In this document: positions 36,349 to 44,895 of the stretch, piece by piece | Numbering within the stretch: the stretch's first letter is position 1 | Layout of the letters: each line of letters opens with the position of its first letter | Assembly: GCF_900110995.1 (NCBI RefSeq) | Contig: NZ_FOJF01000001.1 | Coordinates: 2,249,199-2,313,198, forward strand | Reading direction: 5' to 3' | DNA length: 64,000 nt | Source of the DNA: Chitinophaga sp. YR573 | GTDB lineage: Bacteria; Bacteroidota; Bacteroidia; Chitinophagales; Chitinophagaceae | The notes under the pieces: generated by a model | The model's input: only the letters and a program-made list of their open reading frames with translations | What the model was told of the DNA's origin: nothing | Databases searched by the model: none | Program-made: the position numbers and the translations under genes

Positions 36349-36380
36349 CCCGTGATGCTGAGAAGCTCACGGGGCTTTTC
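36349..36380 (+). terminator. Probable terminator of the DPP-IV gene
   Basis: CCCGTGA (36349-36355) pairs with TCACGGG (36367-36373), followed by GCTTTTCATTT. Confidence 0.7.
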
Positions 36381-36416
36381 ATTTAAAGGAGATATCGGGA
36401 GTTATAAAAAAAGAAA

Positions 36417-36547
36417 CGGGGCTGGTGGATACCGGCCCCGAAAAATTTTAACCATATCTTTATTGAAAAACCTGTACCAAAGGTGCGGTTATTTTGAATA
36501 CAGACATAATCCATTTTAGTGAATGCTATATTTTAGTTGGGGAACGT
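36417..36547 (+). repeat. Intergenic repeat element, copy B
   Basis: The hairpin CGGGGCTGGT (36417-36426) pairs with ACCGGCCCCG (36431-36440), one G-T pair, loop GGAT. The box at 36444-36473 matches copies A and C except for a 2-nt insertion and a TTG in place of the ATG. The second box, GAATGCTATATTTTAGTT (36521-36538), is at the same spacing. The stem sequence differs from A and C but keeps pairing, which is covariation. Confidence 0.72.
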
Positions 36548-36673
36548 AATGAATAAGAAGTTAAACGTTTTGCAAAAACCAGGGAAAATCGCCTTATGGG
36601 TTAACTGAAGAGTGATGGATTTCTAATTATCAGTTGCTTAAGGAGATGAAAAGCAGACCGGTTTTAAAAGTAG

Positions 36674-36798
36674 AAGGGCGGTAAGAATACCGCCCTTGTA
36701 ATAATTTTAACCATATCCTATGAAAAACCTGAACCAAAGATATACTACCGGAAGTTGTCTTTAGGTCCCCTTTCCGTGAACGTTATAAAATAGTTCGT
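36674..36798 (+). repeat. Intergenic repeat element, copy C
   Basis: A 10-bp hairpin (36674-36683 and 36688-36697, loop AGAA) is followed by the box at 36703-36730, identical to copy A over 28 bp. The second box AAAATAGTTCGT ends at 36798. An ATG at 36720 opens a 14-codon frame beginning MKNLNQR. It lies about 250 bp downstream of copy B in the same orientation. Confidence 0.75.
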
Positions 36799-36997
36799 AA
36801 AACGATCTATTTCGATAGGTCAGCCATTATATGTTGATTATTATCATATTAAATTAATTTTAAATCGTTTTTTAATACTATTTAACACCAACGGATACGC
36901 TAATCACCCCATATGAAAGAATAATCGTCTATAATGGCATAATTATTGTAATCTCTAATAGACAAAATTTTAGGTTAAAAAATAGGTTAAAGCGAAA

Positions 36998-37030
36998 CGG
37001 CCCAACATTGCAGATTGCAATGTTGGGCCG
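36998..37030 (-). terminator. Terminator of lptC
   Basis: A perfect 15-bp stem (36998-37012 and 37016-37030) with a 3-nt loop, 26 bp after the lptC stop on the minus strand. Confidence 0.8.
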
Positions 37031-37055
37031 TCTTCGTTATAGTATATTAACTAAC

Positions 37056-37610
37056 TTATTGATTACTTGTACTATCCTTGATTACAAAAGGACCACTTGG
37101 GTGTAAAATTGTATAATCGCTAAAGTCCTGGTTAGATTCCAGGCCTGTTCCGTACAGGGTATCCGTAAGTGTACTGATACGAACTTCTTTATTAGAATAG
37201 AAAATTGCTTTCTTGGAATCCCAGTTCAACTCCTCACAGTCCAGTCGTTGCCCTTTTTTGTTGATAACCACTACATGGTCCCGCAGGTATACGTTGTCAT
37301 TATTCTCAAAGTACTTACCGTACCGGGCGGTTAATGTACTCTCTACTCCCAGTGTATCATTATAGAACAATGCCTTCAGTCCTTTATTAAACTCCACATA
37401 TACAGGAGATTGCATATGACGGAGCATCACCGGAGCGGTTAGCTTGGCCTTCACTTTGCCCAGCTGGCTGTAAATAGATTCTATATCTTTCCCTTCCTCC
37501 ACTGCCGCAGTCTGTTTGTCCATCTTCAGGATGGCTTCCATATCATTCTCACAGGAAACGAATGCTAACAGTGACAAAGCGAACGCCAAACGCGTTATTA
37601 TCTTCTTCAT
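37056..37610 (-). CDS. lptC: LPS export ABC transporter periplasmic protein LptC
   Basis: About 184 residues from the ATG at 37610, chosen because MKKIITRLAFALSLLAFVSC is a lipoprotein-type signal. The LptC/OstA-like jellyroll shows KAKLTAPVMLRHM, YVEFNKGLKALFY, STLTARYGKYFENNDNVYLRDHVVVINKKGQRLDCEEL and ISTLTDTLYGTGLESNQDFSDYTI. LptC links the LptBFG transporter to the periplasmic LPS bridge. Bacteroidota LptC proteins are often lipoproteins, as here. It lies 55 bp downstream of the Lon N-domain gene. Confidence 0.85.
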   Translation of the reverse strand: MKKIITRLAFALSLLAFVSCENDMEAILKMDKQTAAVEEGKDIESIYSQLGKVKAKLTAPVMLRHMQSPVYVEFNKGLKALFYNDTLGVESTLTARYGKYFENNDNVYLRDHVVVINKKGQRLDCEELNWDSKKAIFYSNKEVRISTLTDTLYGTGLESNQDFSDYTILHPSGPFVIKDSTSNQ

Positions 37611-37665
37611 ATCTGATTTATACGGCCCCAAATTTATACCAATCCCGGCTAGAAACAAGGCTTCC

Positions 37666-38301
37666 TTAAAGATCTCCTGCCGTCAGGTTCCTGAAATGCC
37701 CGTTCAGCTTTACCCTGTCCTTCAGCCTTTCCATCTCTGCCATTAAGGGAAGTACCTTCATCAGATGACGTTTCAGGTACTCCAGCCGTTGCATTTCCTG
37801 GAAAAGATGTAACACCTCATACTCCTCATCCAGTGAAAGACCAGCATGATGGGCCAGGTCATACGCACTTAGCTCTGCATCCGGCTTCTTAAAGCCCTTA
37901 TTTACCTGTAACAGGTGATGCAGCTCCCGTAAAGCCTGTAATACCTGTGATTGTAACCGTTCATTACCCCGGAACTGGTTGTCCGGATAACTCACGATTG
38001 CTCCTGTATATAATTTATCAGGAATAGTCTGAATGATCTCCAGTACTCTAAACACCTGGGTCCCCCGGGTCACTACATCCAGCTCTCCGTTTTCGTATTC
38101 TTTCTGAATACTCACCACGTCTACTAGTGTACCGTACTCCGCTACTTTCTTTTCAATTACAGCGGGTATGCCAAACGGTTTGTTTTCTTTTATACAGTCG
38201 GCTATCAGTTGTTTATATCTGGGTTCAAAAATATGCAGGTTCAACTGCTCATCCGGGTAAACCACAACGCCTAAAGGGAATATGGGAATGAAATTAGTCA
38301 T
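37666..38301 (-). CDS. Lon N-terminal (LAN) domain protein
   Basis: 211 residues. IPIFPLGVVVYPDEQLNLHIFEPRYKQL is the typical start of the Lon substrate-binding domain without the ATPase or protease parts. A helical C-terminal half ends LKDRVKLNGHF. Such short proteins occur in many bacteria, with unknown role and no known partner. It precedes lptC on the same strand, but a functional link is not evident. Confidence 0.88.
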   Translation of the reverse strand: MTNFIPIFPLGVVVYPDEQLNLHIFEPRYKQLIADCIKENKPFGIPAVIEKKVAEYGTLVDVVSIQKEYENGELDVVTRGTQVFRVLEIIQTIPDKLYTGAIVSYPDNQFRGNERLQSQVLQALRELHHLLQVNKGFKKPDAELSAYDLAHHAGLSLDEEYEVLHLFQEMQRLEYLKRHLMKVLPLMAEMERLKDRVKLNGHFRNLTAGDL

Positions 38302-38442
38302 GCCACCTAAATTATAGAATTAGTACTAATCAACGAAATCCGGGCCAATAAGCTGTATAATTAGCCCACTAACACAAAATAATAATTTATAATTTTATAG
38401 CTTTCAACAAATACCTAATTTTCCGGCTTAATTGTATCTAAA

Positions 38443-39369
38443 ATGCACATAACGTATGATGTTGCTATCATTTTAATCAACTACAACTCTACTCATTATA
38501 CGAGGGATTGTATCCAGTCTGTTATAAAACATACAGACCCGCGGATTAAATGGCAGATCATTGTCGTGGATAATGCATCTTCCCCTGAAGCCTATCTGGA
38601 ATTAAAGAACTTCGTGGATGAAAAAGAACATATCACCCTTGTCAGAAGTATCCTCAACGTAGGCTTCTCCGGTGGCAATATGCTGGGTGTACAACATGCC
38701 AGAGCCGATTATCTCTACTTCCTGAATAATGATACCGTTTTCCTGAACGACTGCCTGCAGATCCTGCACAACTTCATGCAGTCACATCCTGATACCGCTC
38801 TCTGTTCCGGACAGATGATGAACGGAAAGATGCAACCCATCAGAACGTTCACTTATTTCCCTACTGTATCTCTGAAACTATTAGGCCCGGGCTTACTGCG
38901 TAAATTCAAACCGGAAGCATTCCCCGTGCGGGATACTACCTATCAGCAGCCCTTGCAGGTGCCACTGGTATCAGGTGCTTCTATGTTTGTGCGTTCAGGT
39001 ATGTTCGCTGCTATAGGCGGATTGGATACCAACTACTTCTTCTACTGCGAAGAAGAAGACCTTGCTTATACATTCAGGAAAAAAGGATGGAACTGTTACC
39101 TGGTACCGGAAGCACAGTTCATTCATTTTGTAGGTTCCAGCACAACCGTTAAAAAAGACTTTCTCCAGGAATACTATTTCTCTTTGATTTACTTCTTCTC
39201 GAAACATTATTCCTGGTTAAACTACACCATCTTAAAATGGTGGTTTTTCTTTAAGCTATTGAAGAAAGTATATAAAGGAGGATTCTATGCAAAAATTGCA
39301 TGGATGATAGCACGCAATGCACCTCCCCGGTACTCTTTACGTTTCAGACAACAAATGCTGCGCTCATAA
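38443..39369 (+). CDS. Glycosyltransferase family 2
   Basis: 308 residues, GT-A fold. VAIILINYNSTHYTRDCIQSV, WQIIVVDNASSP, RSILNVGFSGGNMLGVQHA and the DxD-like YLYFLNNDTVFLND are diagnostic, with VSGASMFVRSGMFAAIGGLD and FYCEEEDLAYTFRKKGW for the acceptor region. It resembles rhamnosyl-type transferases that extend polysaccharide or O-antigen. It is followed 10 bp later by a GT1 gene, so the pair probably acts in one glycan pathway. Confidence 0.93.
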   Translation: MHITYDVAIILINYNSTHYTRDCIQSVIKHTDPRIKWQIIVVDNASSPEAYLELKNFVDEKEHITLVRSILNVGFSGGNMLGVQHARADYLYFLNNDTVFLNDCLQILHNFMQSHPDTALCSGQMMNGKMQPIRTFTYFPTVSLKLLGPGLLRKFKPEAFPVRDTTYQQPLQVPLVSGASMFVRSGMFAAIGGLDTNYFFYCEEEDLAYTFRKKGWNCYLVPEAQFIHFVGSSTTVKKDFLQEYYFSLIYFFSKHYSWLNYTILKWWFFFKLLKKVYKGGFYAKIAWMIARNAPPRYSLRFRQQMLRS

Positions 39370-39379
39370 ATAACTGGAA

Positions 39380-40423
39380 ATGCATCTCATCGGATTAGAT
39401 TTTGAAAAGCTGAAATACCAGCACAACGGATTATATACCTTCTGTCTTCAATTAGGACAACGGCTACTGCAATACACACAGGAAGACGAAAAACTGTTGT
39501 ATTACCTTCCAAAGGATTTTAACGTCTTCAATGGCAACTTTGAAAAGATACCATACAAATGGTACGACCGCTACTTCTTTAATCCGCCAAAGATGGATGT
39601 ATGGCATGCCGTACACCAGACAGGTAATGTATGGCCACGCAAAAAAGCGAAGAAAACAATCCTTACTATACACGATCTCAATTTCCTTTTTGATGATCGG
39701 AAAAGCAGTGCGGAGAAAAACGGATTGCTGAAAGAAATGCAGCAACAGGTAGATGAAACAGATGTAGTGGTAGCCATTTCTAAATTCACGTTGCAAACTA
39801 TTCATCAGCATATCAAAGTACCGGAAGATAAATGCAGAATCATTTATCAGGGTTCTGAAGTAAAAGAATTCCCTGGTTTTGATGCCCCGGCATACAGACC
39901 AGTAAAGCCTTTCCTGTTCTCTATCGGCATGATCCTTCCTAAAAAGAATTTTCATGTATTACCTGCGCTTCTGGAACACAACGACTATGAGCTGATTATT
40001 GCTGGTAAACAACAGGGAGATTATATCAAAAAGATAGAACAGGAAGCTGCCGCACTGGGCGTAAGCGATCGCGTAAAACTCTTAGGTACTATTACCGATG
40101 AAGAAAAATACTGGTACTACAAAAATTGTAAGGCCTTCATGTTCCCTTCCATTGCCGAAGGTTTTGGTGCGCCGGTAGTAGAGGCTATGCACTTTGGTAA
40201 ACCGGTATTCTTATCTGATAAAACCAGCTTACCCGAAATAGGCGGAGATGCTGCTTATTATTTCCGCAGCTTCGATAAAACAGAAATGCAGAAAGTATTT
40301 GAAGCCGGTATCACTCATTTCGAACAACATCAACCAGTAGCAGCTGTGCAACAACATGCAAAGTTATTCAGTTGGGATACTAACGCAAAAGAGTATATGA
40401 AATTATATAGATCTATGTACTGA
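39380..40423 (+). CDS. Glycosyltransferase family 1 / GT4
   Basis: 347 residues, GT-B fold. SIGMILPKKNFHVLPALLE and the C-terminal FPSIAEGFGAPVVEAMHFGKPVFLSDKTSLPEIGG with the Glu-x7-Glu type motif are typical of GT4. The N-terminus MHLIGLDFEKLKYQHNGLYTFC suits the acceptor-binding Rossmann half. Mannosyl or glucosyl transfer is common in the family. The donor is unknown. It probably forms an operon with the upstream GT2. Confidence 0.92.
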   Translation: MHLIGLDFEKLKYQHNGLYTFCLQLGQRLLQYTQEDEKLLYYLPKDFNVFNGNFEKIPYKWYDRYFFNPPKMDVWHAVHQTGNVWPRKKAKKTILTIHDLNFLFDDRKSSAEKNGLLKEMQQQVDETDVVVAISKFTLQTIHQHIKVPEDKCRIIYQGSEVKEFPGFDAPAYRPVKPFLFSIGMILPKKNFHVLPALLEHNDYELIIAGKQQGDYIKKIEQEAAALGVSDRVKLLGTITDEEKYWYYKNCKAFMFPSIAEGFGAPVVEAMHFGKPVFLSDKTSLPEIGGDAAYYFRSFDKTEMQKVFEAGITHFEQHQPVAAVQQHAKLFSWDTNAKEYMKLYRSMY

Positions 40424-40468
40424 TAAAAAGCCTGCTATACCAGGAGAAGATTTATTTTGATCGAAGAG

Positions 40469-40538
40469 CAATCTTTTAATGATGGCGCTTCACACCATCA
40501 TTAAAAGATTGAAGGGGTTTTGCAGGGCTTCGCCCTGC
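40469..40538. repeat. Compound stem-loop element between convergent glycosyltransferase genes
   Basis: A perfect 17-bp inverted repeat (40469-40485 and 40495-40511) is followed by GGGG, TTTT and a second compact hairpin GCAGGGC/GCCCTGC with loop TTC (40522-40538). The right-hand part, GCAGGGCTTCGCCCTGC, reminds me of short GC-rich intergenic repeats seen in other Bacteroidota. It may act as a two-way terminator or as a mobile short repeat. Confidence 0.65.
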
Positions 40539-40552
40539 ACCCAAAAATCAAT

Positions 40553-41428
40553 TTATCTGATGATTTTATAATTCCGGTAATCGAATAATCGTTTCCCTGT
40601 TCTCTTTTCTATCCAATACAACAACTTACCCTTAAAAGAAAACTTCTTACGACTGATATCATGTTCAAATTTCCAGTTCTTCTTATTGATACGTTCCTGC
40701 ATCACTGCCGGGTGTGTACCGGTAAAAGGAGCCAGAGATTCTACTTCTCCATAATCAAACTGTTCAAGCACCACACGATTTCTAATCCTGTCTTCATCCT
40801 TGCCATGATATAACTGGAATGAATTATTCAGCTTACGGGCCTGTGCCTCCGGATCCTTCACCCATCCGTAATGATAGATGCTGGCATCAATTGGCTTTAC
40901 AAATAACTTCTGATCATTCTTACGGAATCCCTGTGCATCGCGGTAAGAAGAAATCGTTTTATCATTACGGATAATACGGATTTCATTTTTATACCACATC
41001 CTGGAATCACCTATATAATCATAGCTGCCAAAGAAATGTGTATAGTTGAATAACAGTCCTTCTACTTTCAGATCATACTTATGCTGATTCATAGCAGCAC
41101 GGATAGTATCATAATCTTTCTCATGCACTACTTCATCTGCCTGTATATAAAAAGCCCAGGTACTGTCTTTACTTACATGCGCAAAGGCTTTATCTGTTTC
41201 TACCGCCAGAATACGTCCGCCTTCTTTTAAAGAATCATCCCATACAGAATGTGTGATCTTTATTTTGGGAGATTGTATAGATTGAATAAGCGCAAGTGTA
41301 TCATCATCAGAATTACCAACACTCACAATCACTTCATCACATAAAGGAAGAATAGAGTTAATTGCTGCCACAACAGGATAATCATACTTCACTGCATTCC
41401 TCACAAAAGTGAACCCGGATACTTTCAT
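40553..41428 (-). CDS. Glycosyltransferase family 2
   Basis: About 291 residues from the ATG at 41428, chosen because MKVSGFTFVRNAVKYDYPVV is the family N-terminus. The open frame upstream overlaps the divergent meaB gene. Motifs: EVIVSVGNSDDDTLALI, ITHSVWDDSLKEGGRILAVETDKAF and TWAFYIQADEVVHEKDY (DxD-like QADE). KVSGFTFVRNA resembles transferases found in lipopolysaccharide-type gene sets. The product and donor are unknown. Confidence 0.9.
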   Translation of the reverse strand: MKVSGFTFVRNAVKYDYPVVAAINSILPLCDEVIVSVGNSDDDTLALIQSIQSPKIKITHSVWDDSLKEGGRILAVETDKAFAHVSKDSTWAFYIQADEVVHEKDYDTIRAAMNQHKYDLKVEGLLFNYTHFFGSYDYIGDSRMWYKNEIRIIRNDKTISSYRDAQGFRKNDQKLFVKPIDASIYHYGWVKDPEAQARKLNNSFQLYHGKDEDRIRNRVVLEQFDYGEVESLAPFTGTHPAVMQERINKKNWKFEHDISRKKFSFKGKLLYWIEKRTGKRLFDYRNYKIIR

Positions 41429-41493
41429 ATAAAAGATATATTGGTTACGAAGATAGAAAATCAATTGATCATTCGTAATTCGTAATTTCGGCC

Positions 41494-42393
41494 ATGCACT
41501 TTCCCCTTTTGCCTTTATTATTGAATGGTGATTCAAAAGCCCTGGCACGTTGCATCTCCCTCGTAGAAAACGAGGCCGCAGGCTATGAACAATTGCTGGA
41601 AAACCTTCCGGCAAACAGCCATACCCGCATAATAGGTATCACCGGCCCTCCCGGTGCGGGCAAGAGTACCCTGGTAAATGAACTGATCCAGCTCCTGCTG
41701 GAACAGGGAAAGCGTATAGCCATCATTGCAATCGACCCTTCCTCTCCATTCAACTACGGCGCTTTGTTAGGCGACCGCATCCGCATGAGTCAGCACTTCA
41801 ACAATCACGACGTATTCATCCGCTCCATGGCCAGCCGTGGCGCATTGGGTGGCCTCAGTCCCAAAATCATTGAAGTCAGTGATCTCATTAAAGCAGCGGG
41901 ATTCGATTACCTGTTCATAGAAACAGTAGGCGTGGGGCAGAGCGAAGTAGAAGTTGCCGGTGTGGCCGACACCACCATTGTAGTGGTAGTACCCGAAGCC
42001 GGTGACGAGATCCAGACCATGAAAGCCGGCCTGATGGAAATCGCCAACATCTTTGTCGTAAACAAAGCAGATCATTCCAACGCAGACGAATTCGTAAAAA
42101 ACCTTCGTCTGCTGGCACATACCCGCCAGAAAGACAACTGGGAAATACCCGTTATAAAAACCGTTGCCACACAACAGGAGGGATTACCGGCACTCATAGA
42201 TGCCATCGCTTTACACCAGCACCAGATCATGGACAATACAGAAAGACATGCCCAGCTGCTCACCGAGAAAACCTATCAGCTCATCCAGCACCGCCGTATG
42301 AAAGATGTGGACCGGCGTGCCTTACAACAGCAAATACAACAACAACTCAATAGCGGTAATTTCAACTTATACCGCTTCGTGAATACCTTATAA
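41494..42393 (+). CDS. meaB: Methylmalonyl-CoA mutase-associated GTPase MeaB
   Basis: 299 residues, G3E GTPase family. P-loop GITGPPGAGKSTLVNEL, switch regions IAIIAIDPSSPFNYGALLGDRIRM and DYLFIETVGVGQSEVEVAGVADTTIVVVVPEAGDEIQTMKAGLMEIANIFVVNKAD (NKxD) are clear. MeaB protects and reloads adenosylcobalamin in methylmalonyl-CoA mutase. The mutase genes are not in this window. It lies 10 bp before a small multidrug-resistance type gene. Confidence 0.95.
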   Translation: MHFPLLPLLLNGDSKALARCISLVENEAAGYEQLLENLPANSHTRIIGITGPPGAGKSTLVNELIQLLLEQGKRIAIIAIDPSSPFNYGALLGDRIRMSQHFNNHDVFIRSMASRGALGGLSPKIIEVSDLIKAAGFDYLFIETVGVGQSEVEVAGVADTTIVVVVPEAGDEIQTMKAGLMEIANIFVVNKADHSNADEFVKNLRLLAHTRQKDNWEIPVIKTVATQQEGLPALIDAIALHQHQIMDNTERHAQLLTEKTYQLIQHRRMKDVDRRALQQQIQQQLNSGNFNLYRFVNTL

Positions 42394-42403
42394 ATTAATT
42401 ATC

Positions 42404-42724
42404 ATGGCCTGGTTATACTTAATAATTGGTGGATTGTTCGAGGTGGGCTTTACCATCTTTCTAAAATATTCAGAGAACTTCTCAAGGTTATGGCCCTCAG
42501 TAGGTTTCGTTATCTGTATCGCGTCCAGTTTCTTATTGCTGAACAAAGCAGTCACAATGGGATTGCCTATAGGCACTGCCTACGCTATCTGGACAGGCAT
42601 AGGGGCTGCCGGAGCAACCATTGCGGGTATTATACTGTTTAAGGAACCTGCGGCCTTCTGGCGCCTGTTTTTCCTCTTTATGCTGATATTTTCAATCGTA
42701 GGACTCAAAGTAGTTTCTAAATAG
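42404..42724 (+). CDS. SMR-family transporter, Gdx/SugE-like
   Basis: 106 residues, four transmembrane helices. The essential membrane Glu is in GLFEVGFTI, and AYAIWTGIGAAGATIAGIILF resembles the guanidinium-exporter (Gdx/SugE) signature more than EmrE. Gdx proteins export guanidinium with proton exchange. I see no guanidine riboswitch upstream: it follows meaB by 10 bp. Its 3' end overlaps the convergent ClC gene by 8 bp. Confidence 0.85.
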   Translation: MAWLYLIIGGLFEVGFTIFLKYSENFSRLWPSVGFVICIASSFLLLNKAVTMGLPIGTAYAIWTGIGAAGATIAGIILFKEPAAFWRLFFLFMLIFSIVGLKVVSK

Positions 42725-44000
42725 CTACTTCCCGATTAATTCTTCTTTTAGATAACAGGAAAGATACCAGGTAAGCTGCTGTACAGGCACAAATCAGCGG
42801 CAATATCGCATGCCGCTCATGCGTGGTTTCAATGGCAAAGAAGATGGCTGCAGGCAATATCCTGAGACCACCGGCCAGCATTGCTGCCATACCTATCAGC
42901 GCCGCTACGGAAAAGTTAAGCGGAACGTCAGGCATCATAAACTGCAGCAATAAAGTAATAAACAGTCCAAACGCACCACCCATAATCAGCAAAGGAAGCA
43001 CCGTTCCACCAGGAGTACCACTACCCAGTGCTACAGTCCATGCAATGAACTTTACAATTCCCACAATGAACAACAACTGCAATGTTACCTTGCCCAGTAA
43101 CAGATCGCTGATATGTCCGTAACCCATACCCAGCATATCAGGTGCAAAATATCCCATTACTCCGATAATAACAGCGCCAACCAATGGGCGCCATAACAGC
43201 GGCACAGGTAACTTCCCGAACACCCGGGAAATACCGGACACCGTCCTGGTAACAAACACTGCAACAAATCCTACTATCACCCCTGTAGCTACATAACCCA
43301 GCAATGCAGACGCCGTGGCAACAGGCACTTCCGGTATAGCAAACACCGGTTCCATGCCTCTGTACAGGAAATGAAAAGAAGCCCCCACAACTCCCGCCAG
43401 TATCAGCGGAAATATACTGCCCAGCGTAAACTCTACCAGCAGTAATTCCAGCGCCAGTGCTACAGCGGCAACCGGACTTCCAAACAAATAAGCAATCCCG
43501 GATACAATACCGGCCGCTGCCAGTATCCTTCTCTCAGGATAAGTGGTACGCCATTTATTCTTAGTGAAATTGGAAAAGATATAACTGCTGGCAACCACCG
43601 CACCTTCTATACCCAATGGTATACCGGTACCAATATAAATGCCCATACAGAGAGGTTCTATCAGGTGATTTTGCCTGCAATAGCGGATAAGTAATATAGC
43701 CAGCCCCCCCCCCAGCACAGGAATAGCTATTATAAATATCCCCAGCCCGGTATCTGTCGGATCTGCTTCTTCCAGAGAGAATCGTCCTAAAAAAGATAAG
43801 TTCATCAGTCCATTTATCAGCAGCAATAAACATTGCGCAAGAACTGCTGCATTGGCAGCAGCCAGCAGGGATAAGCACAATACACGCGGAGTATTTAAAT
43901 GCTCAACTGGCGGGTCCGTATATTCATCCTCTGAGATAATATTCACAGGATAGGATACCGGGATAGCTCCACGGTTAAACGACTGATAAGTGGACTTCAT
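42717..44000 (-). CDS. ClC-family chloride channel/transporter, divergent
   Basis: 427 residues, about ten or more transmembrane helices. The gating Glu region GIYIGTGIPLGIEGAVVASSY keeps the key Glu of GxEGP. FGSPVAAVALALELLL aligns with the FNAPLAG...EE segment of E. coli ClC but has Leu in place of the second Glu, the proton-path residue of antiporters. GSGTPGGTVLPLLIMGGAFG is the selectivity-filter region. It may therefore be a channel rather than a 2Cl/H exchanger, an inference from one position. Confidence 0.85.
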   Translation of the reverse strand: MKSTYQSFNRGAIPVSYPVNIISEDEYTDPPVEHLNTPRVLCLSLLAAANAAVLAQCLLLLINGLMNLSFLGRFSLEEADPTDTGLGIFIIAIPVLGGGLAILLIRYCRQNHLIEPLCMGIYIGTGIPLGIEGAVVASSYIFSNFTKNKWRTTYPERRILAAAGIVSGIAYLFGSPVAAVALALELLLVEFTLGSIFPLILAGVVGASFHFLYRGMEPVFAIPEVPVATASALLGYVATGVIVGFVAVFVTRTVSGISRVFGKLPVPLLWRPLVGAVIIGVMGYFAPDMLGMGYGHISDLLLGKVTLQLLFIVGIVKFIAWTVALGSGTPGGTVLPLLIMGGAFGLFITLLLQFMMPDVPLNFSVAALIGMAAMLAGGLRILPAAIFFAIETTHERHAILPLICACTAAYLVSFLLSKRRINREVAI

Positions 44001-44328
44001 TCGTTACTATTTGTATAATAAAAATGCAATCTTATAAAACTCTGAGTATCTTCCAAATCTGGGTATCAGCGGGCTTCCTGCCGGTGTAATTATTACTTCA
44101 AATGTGTTAACCGGAAGTTAATTAAAAGGGCCTTCATTATTAGATAGACTATTGTTATAATCTGTTTAATACTGGAAATTAATAAATTTAATCTTCATTT
44201 ATCGATATAACTCTTGTAAATCTCCTTTCGCAAACAAGATGTTAAATATTTGAGTACTCTGCTTACATACCCAATATTTGTAAATCAACTCATATATCCA
44301 TTACCAGTATTTACCTAACCATCATGCT
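44001..44328. other. Intergenic region between the ClC gene and the DUF2024 gene
   Basis: 328 bases, AT-rich, between divergent genes. It must hold both promoters, but I find only one-mismatch versions of the -7 box (for example AATATTTG near 44273-44280) and no palindrome. Confidence 0.5.
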
Positions 44329-44619
44329 ATGACCATAAAACCGGAACAACAAACGATGGAAGTCGCCATTTTTGATACCTATGTGAAAAGACGGGAAGGC
44401 GGCTACATGCATTTTGACATTATCGTTTCTGCTGATACCAATTATGAAAGCGTACTTACTTTCGGCAATGATTACCTCAAATCCAAATCACTGAATATGC
44501 AATCCGTATCCTCAAGGGATTGTCGTTTTTGTCATATGCAGGAAGTAATTCCGGTATGGGAAAAAAACATCCTGCAACAGGGTTATCATATATATGAACT
44601 GGAAGGATGCAGCAAATAA
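44329..44619 (+). CDS. DUF2024 family protein
   Basis: 96 residues from the ATG at 44329; the ATG at 44356 is also possible and gives the shorter form typical of the family. VAIFDTYVKRREGGYMHFDIIVSAD, YLKSKSL and SSRDCRFCHMQEV are the family core, with paired cysteines CRFC that might bind metal. The protein is small and cytoplasmic. The function is unknown. Confidence 0.87.
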   Translation: MTIKPEQQTMEVAIFDTYVKRREGGYMHFDIIVSADTNYESVLTFGNDYLKSKSLNMQSVSSRDCRFCHMQEVIPVWEKNILQQGYHIYELEGCSK

Positions 44620-44667
44620 AAAATGGCCACGTGTTGAACGCAGCCATTGTCAATATCTTCAGATGAA

Positions 44668-44877
44668 TTATGATTGTCTGGTACTTCTCCAGTAGCGGAA
44701 CCCCAGGATGCCGATAATCAGCAGGGGAGTTAACGCCAGGTATAAAATCCCGTTATTCAATCCCTTTGCAGGCCCTTCACCCAGCTGCTGCGCCGTTTTG
44801 GTGCAAAGAGAACACTGTGCCATCGTCTGAAGGCTGCCCAACAGCACCACTACTAATATCTGCAGGATCTTTTTCAT
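44668..44877 (-). CDS. Small membrane protein with CxxC, end of the oxidase locus
   Basis: 69 residues. A signal peptide (KKILQILVVVLLGSLQTMAQ) is followed directly by CSLCTKTAQQ, a CxxC in the periplasm. A single transmembrane helix, ILYLALTPLLIIGILGF, and a short basic tail follow. It is the last gene of the 16-kb respiratory cluster, 18 bp after the DUF420 gene. It could be a copper- or redox-active assembly factor or a minor oxidase subunit. I have no family name for it. Confidence 0.78.
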   Translation of the reverse strand: MKKILQILVVVLLGSLQTMAQCSLCTKTAQQLGEGPAKGLNNGILYLALTPLLIIGILGFRYWRSTRQS

Positions 44878-44895
44878 ACTACAAATTTACGCAGA

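Larger units (their letters stand above)
36381..37055. other. Intergenic region with two repeat elements
   Basis: About 675 bases without a conventional gene. It holds repeat copies B and C in tandem, an AT-rich stretch near 36820-36990 with no clear feature, and the lptC terminator near its right end. Confidence 0.65.
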
